This document shows, one piece after another, positions 41,121-41,161 of a DNA stretch of 41,161 nucleotides. Position numbers and translations under genes: made by a program. The DNA comes from Clostridiales bacterium. Its GTDB lineage: Bacteria > Bacillota > Clostridia > Oscillospirales > Oscillospiraceae. The DNA lies in the NCBI GenBank assembly GCA_012521555.1, contig JAAYMC010000010.1, forward strand, positions 1-41,161, read 5' to 3'. The notes under the pieces were generated by a model, which saw only the letters and a program-made list of their open reading frames with translations, did not search any database and was not told the DNA's origin. How positions within the stretch are numbered: the first letter of the stretch is position 1; the number at the start of each line of letters is the position of its first letter.

Positions 41121-41161
41121 TCATAAGTCGCTTTCGATGAGATCCATCAGCGCGTCGACGA
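41121..41161 (-). CDS. C-terminal end of an upstream gene (possibly ispG)
   Basis: An open frame enters from the right edge and ends with TGA at 41121; the visible tail is VDALMDLIESDL. It is 42 bases upstream of polC, so probably in the same operon. Isoprenoid genes (dxr, rseP, ispG) commonly sit before polC in Clostridia, and the tail is compatible with ispG, but 12 residues are not enough to identify it. Confidence 0.35.
   Translation of the reverse strand, partial: VDALMDLIESDL

Noticed and set aside
1-41161. CRISPR arrays, insertion sequences, prophage or attachment sites
   Set aside because: No direct-repeat arrays, transposase or integrase motifs, or terminal inverted repeats were seen; the two tRNA genes show no adjacent integrase.

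Overview
The window looks like chromosome from a high-GC, spore-forming member of the Clostridia. The evidence is a complete spoIIAA-spoIIAB-sigF operon, a SleB-type spore cortex lytic enzyme, a PolC-type replicative polymerase, a PduL phosphotransacylase, a zinc-ribbon protein of a clostridial type, strong purine-rich ribosome binding sites and many TTG/GTG starts. An Oscillospiraceae- or Christensenellales-like host is my guess from gene content and GC. There is no CRISPR array, insertion sequence or prophage, so this is mostly housekeeping sequence carrying a few unusual accessory modules.

Region by region: 1-5.9 kb (minus strand) holds a truncated GT2 glycosyltransferase and an ABC ATPase / giant coiled-coil FtsX permease / tyrosine phosphatase operon. 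6.2-8.4 kb (plus) holds an NYN-LOTUS RNA-binding nuclease-like protein coupled to a membrane-anchored metallophosphoesterase, then a tiny gene behind a sigma-E-like promoter. 8.5-11.2 kb holds prfB, an orphan structured small RNA with its own promoter and terminator, and ilvE behind a heavily folded leader. 11.3-16.4 kb (minus) holds panE and an acyl-CoA thioesterase, a nitroreductase, a zinc-ribbon protein, lepA and an XRE regulator. 16.7-18.6 kb holds pduL, secG (minus) and a TatD nuclease. 18.8-23.1 kb (minus) holds sigF, spoIIAB, spoIIAA and valS. 23.6-26.3 kb holds small unknown proteins, tRNA-Thr and tRNA-Tyr, a DUF1294 protein and a histidine phosphatase. 26.4-30.1 kb (minus) holds an operon of a short RlmN-like radical SAM enzyme and a LOG/PII-like fusion under a cobalamin riboswitch, followed by htrA. 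30.3-41.2 kb holds thrS, sleB, pth-prs, an L,D-transpeptidase, two tiny proteins leading to a WYL regulator, and polC.

The most unusual part is 26.4-28.6 kb. A textbook cobalamin riboswitch with a strong intrinsic terminator precedes a catalytically complete but N-terminally short RlmN homologue, whose stop codon overlaps the start of a LOG-family phosphoribohydrolase fused to the PII/CutA-like domain normally found inserted in Nif3/YqfO proteins. Neither enzyme is a known B12 gene, so the arrangement suggests an undescribed B12-responsive function. Second are the unassigned three-way-junction RNA between prfB and ilvE and the possible attenuator in the valS leader, which lacks T-box hallmarks.

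Start codons were re-chosen wherever the ribosome binding site clearly favoured an internal or non-ATG start (NYN protein, ilvE, lepA, pduL, secG, spoIIAA, valS, sleB). Functional names rest on motifs read by eye; no database search was run.
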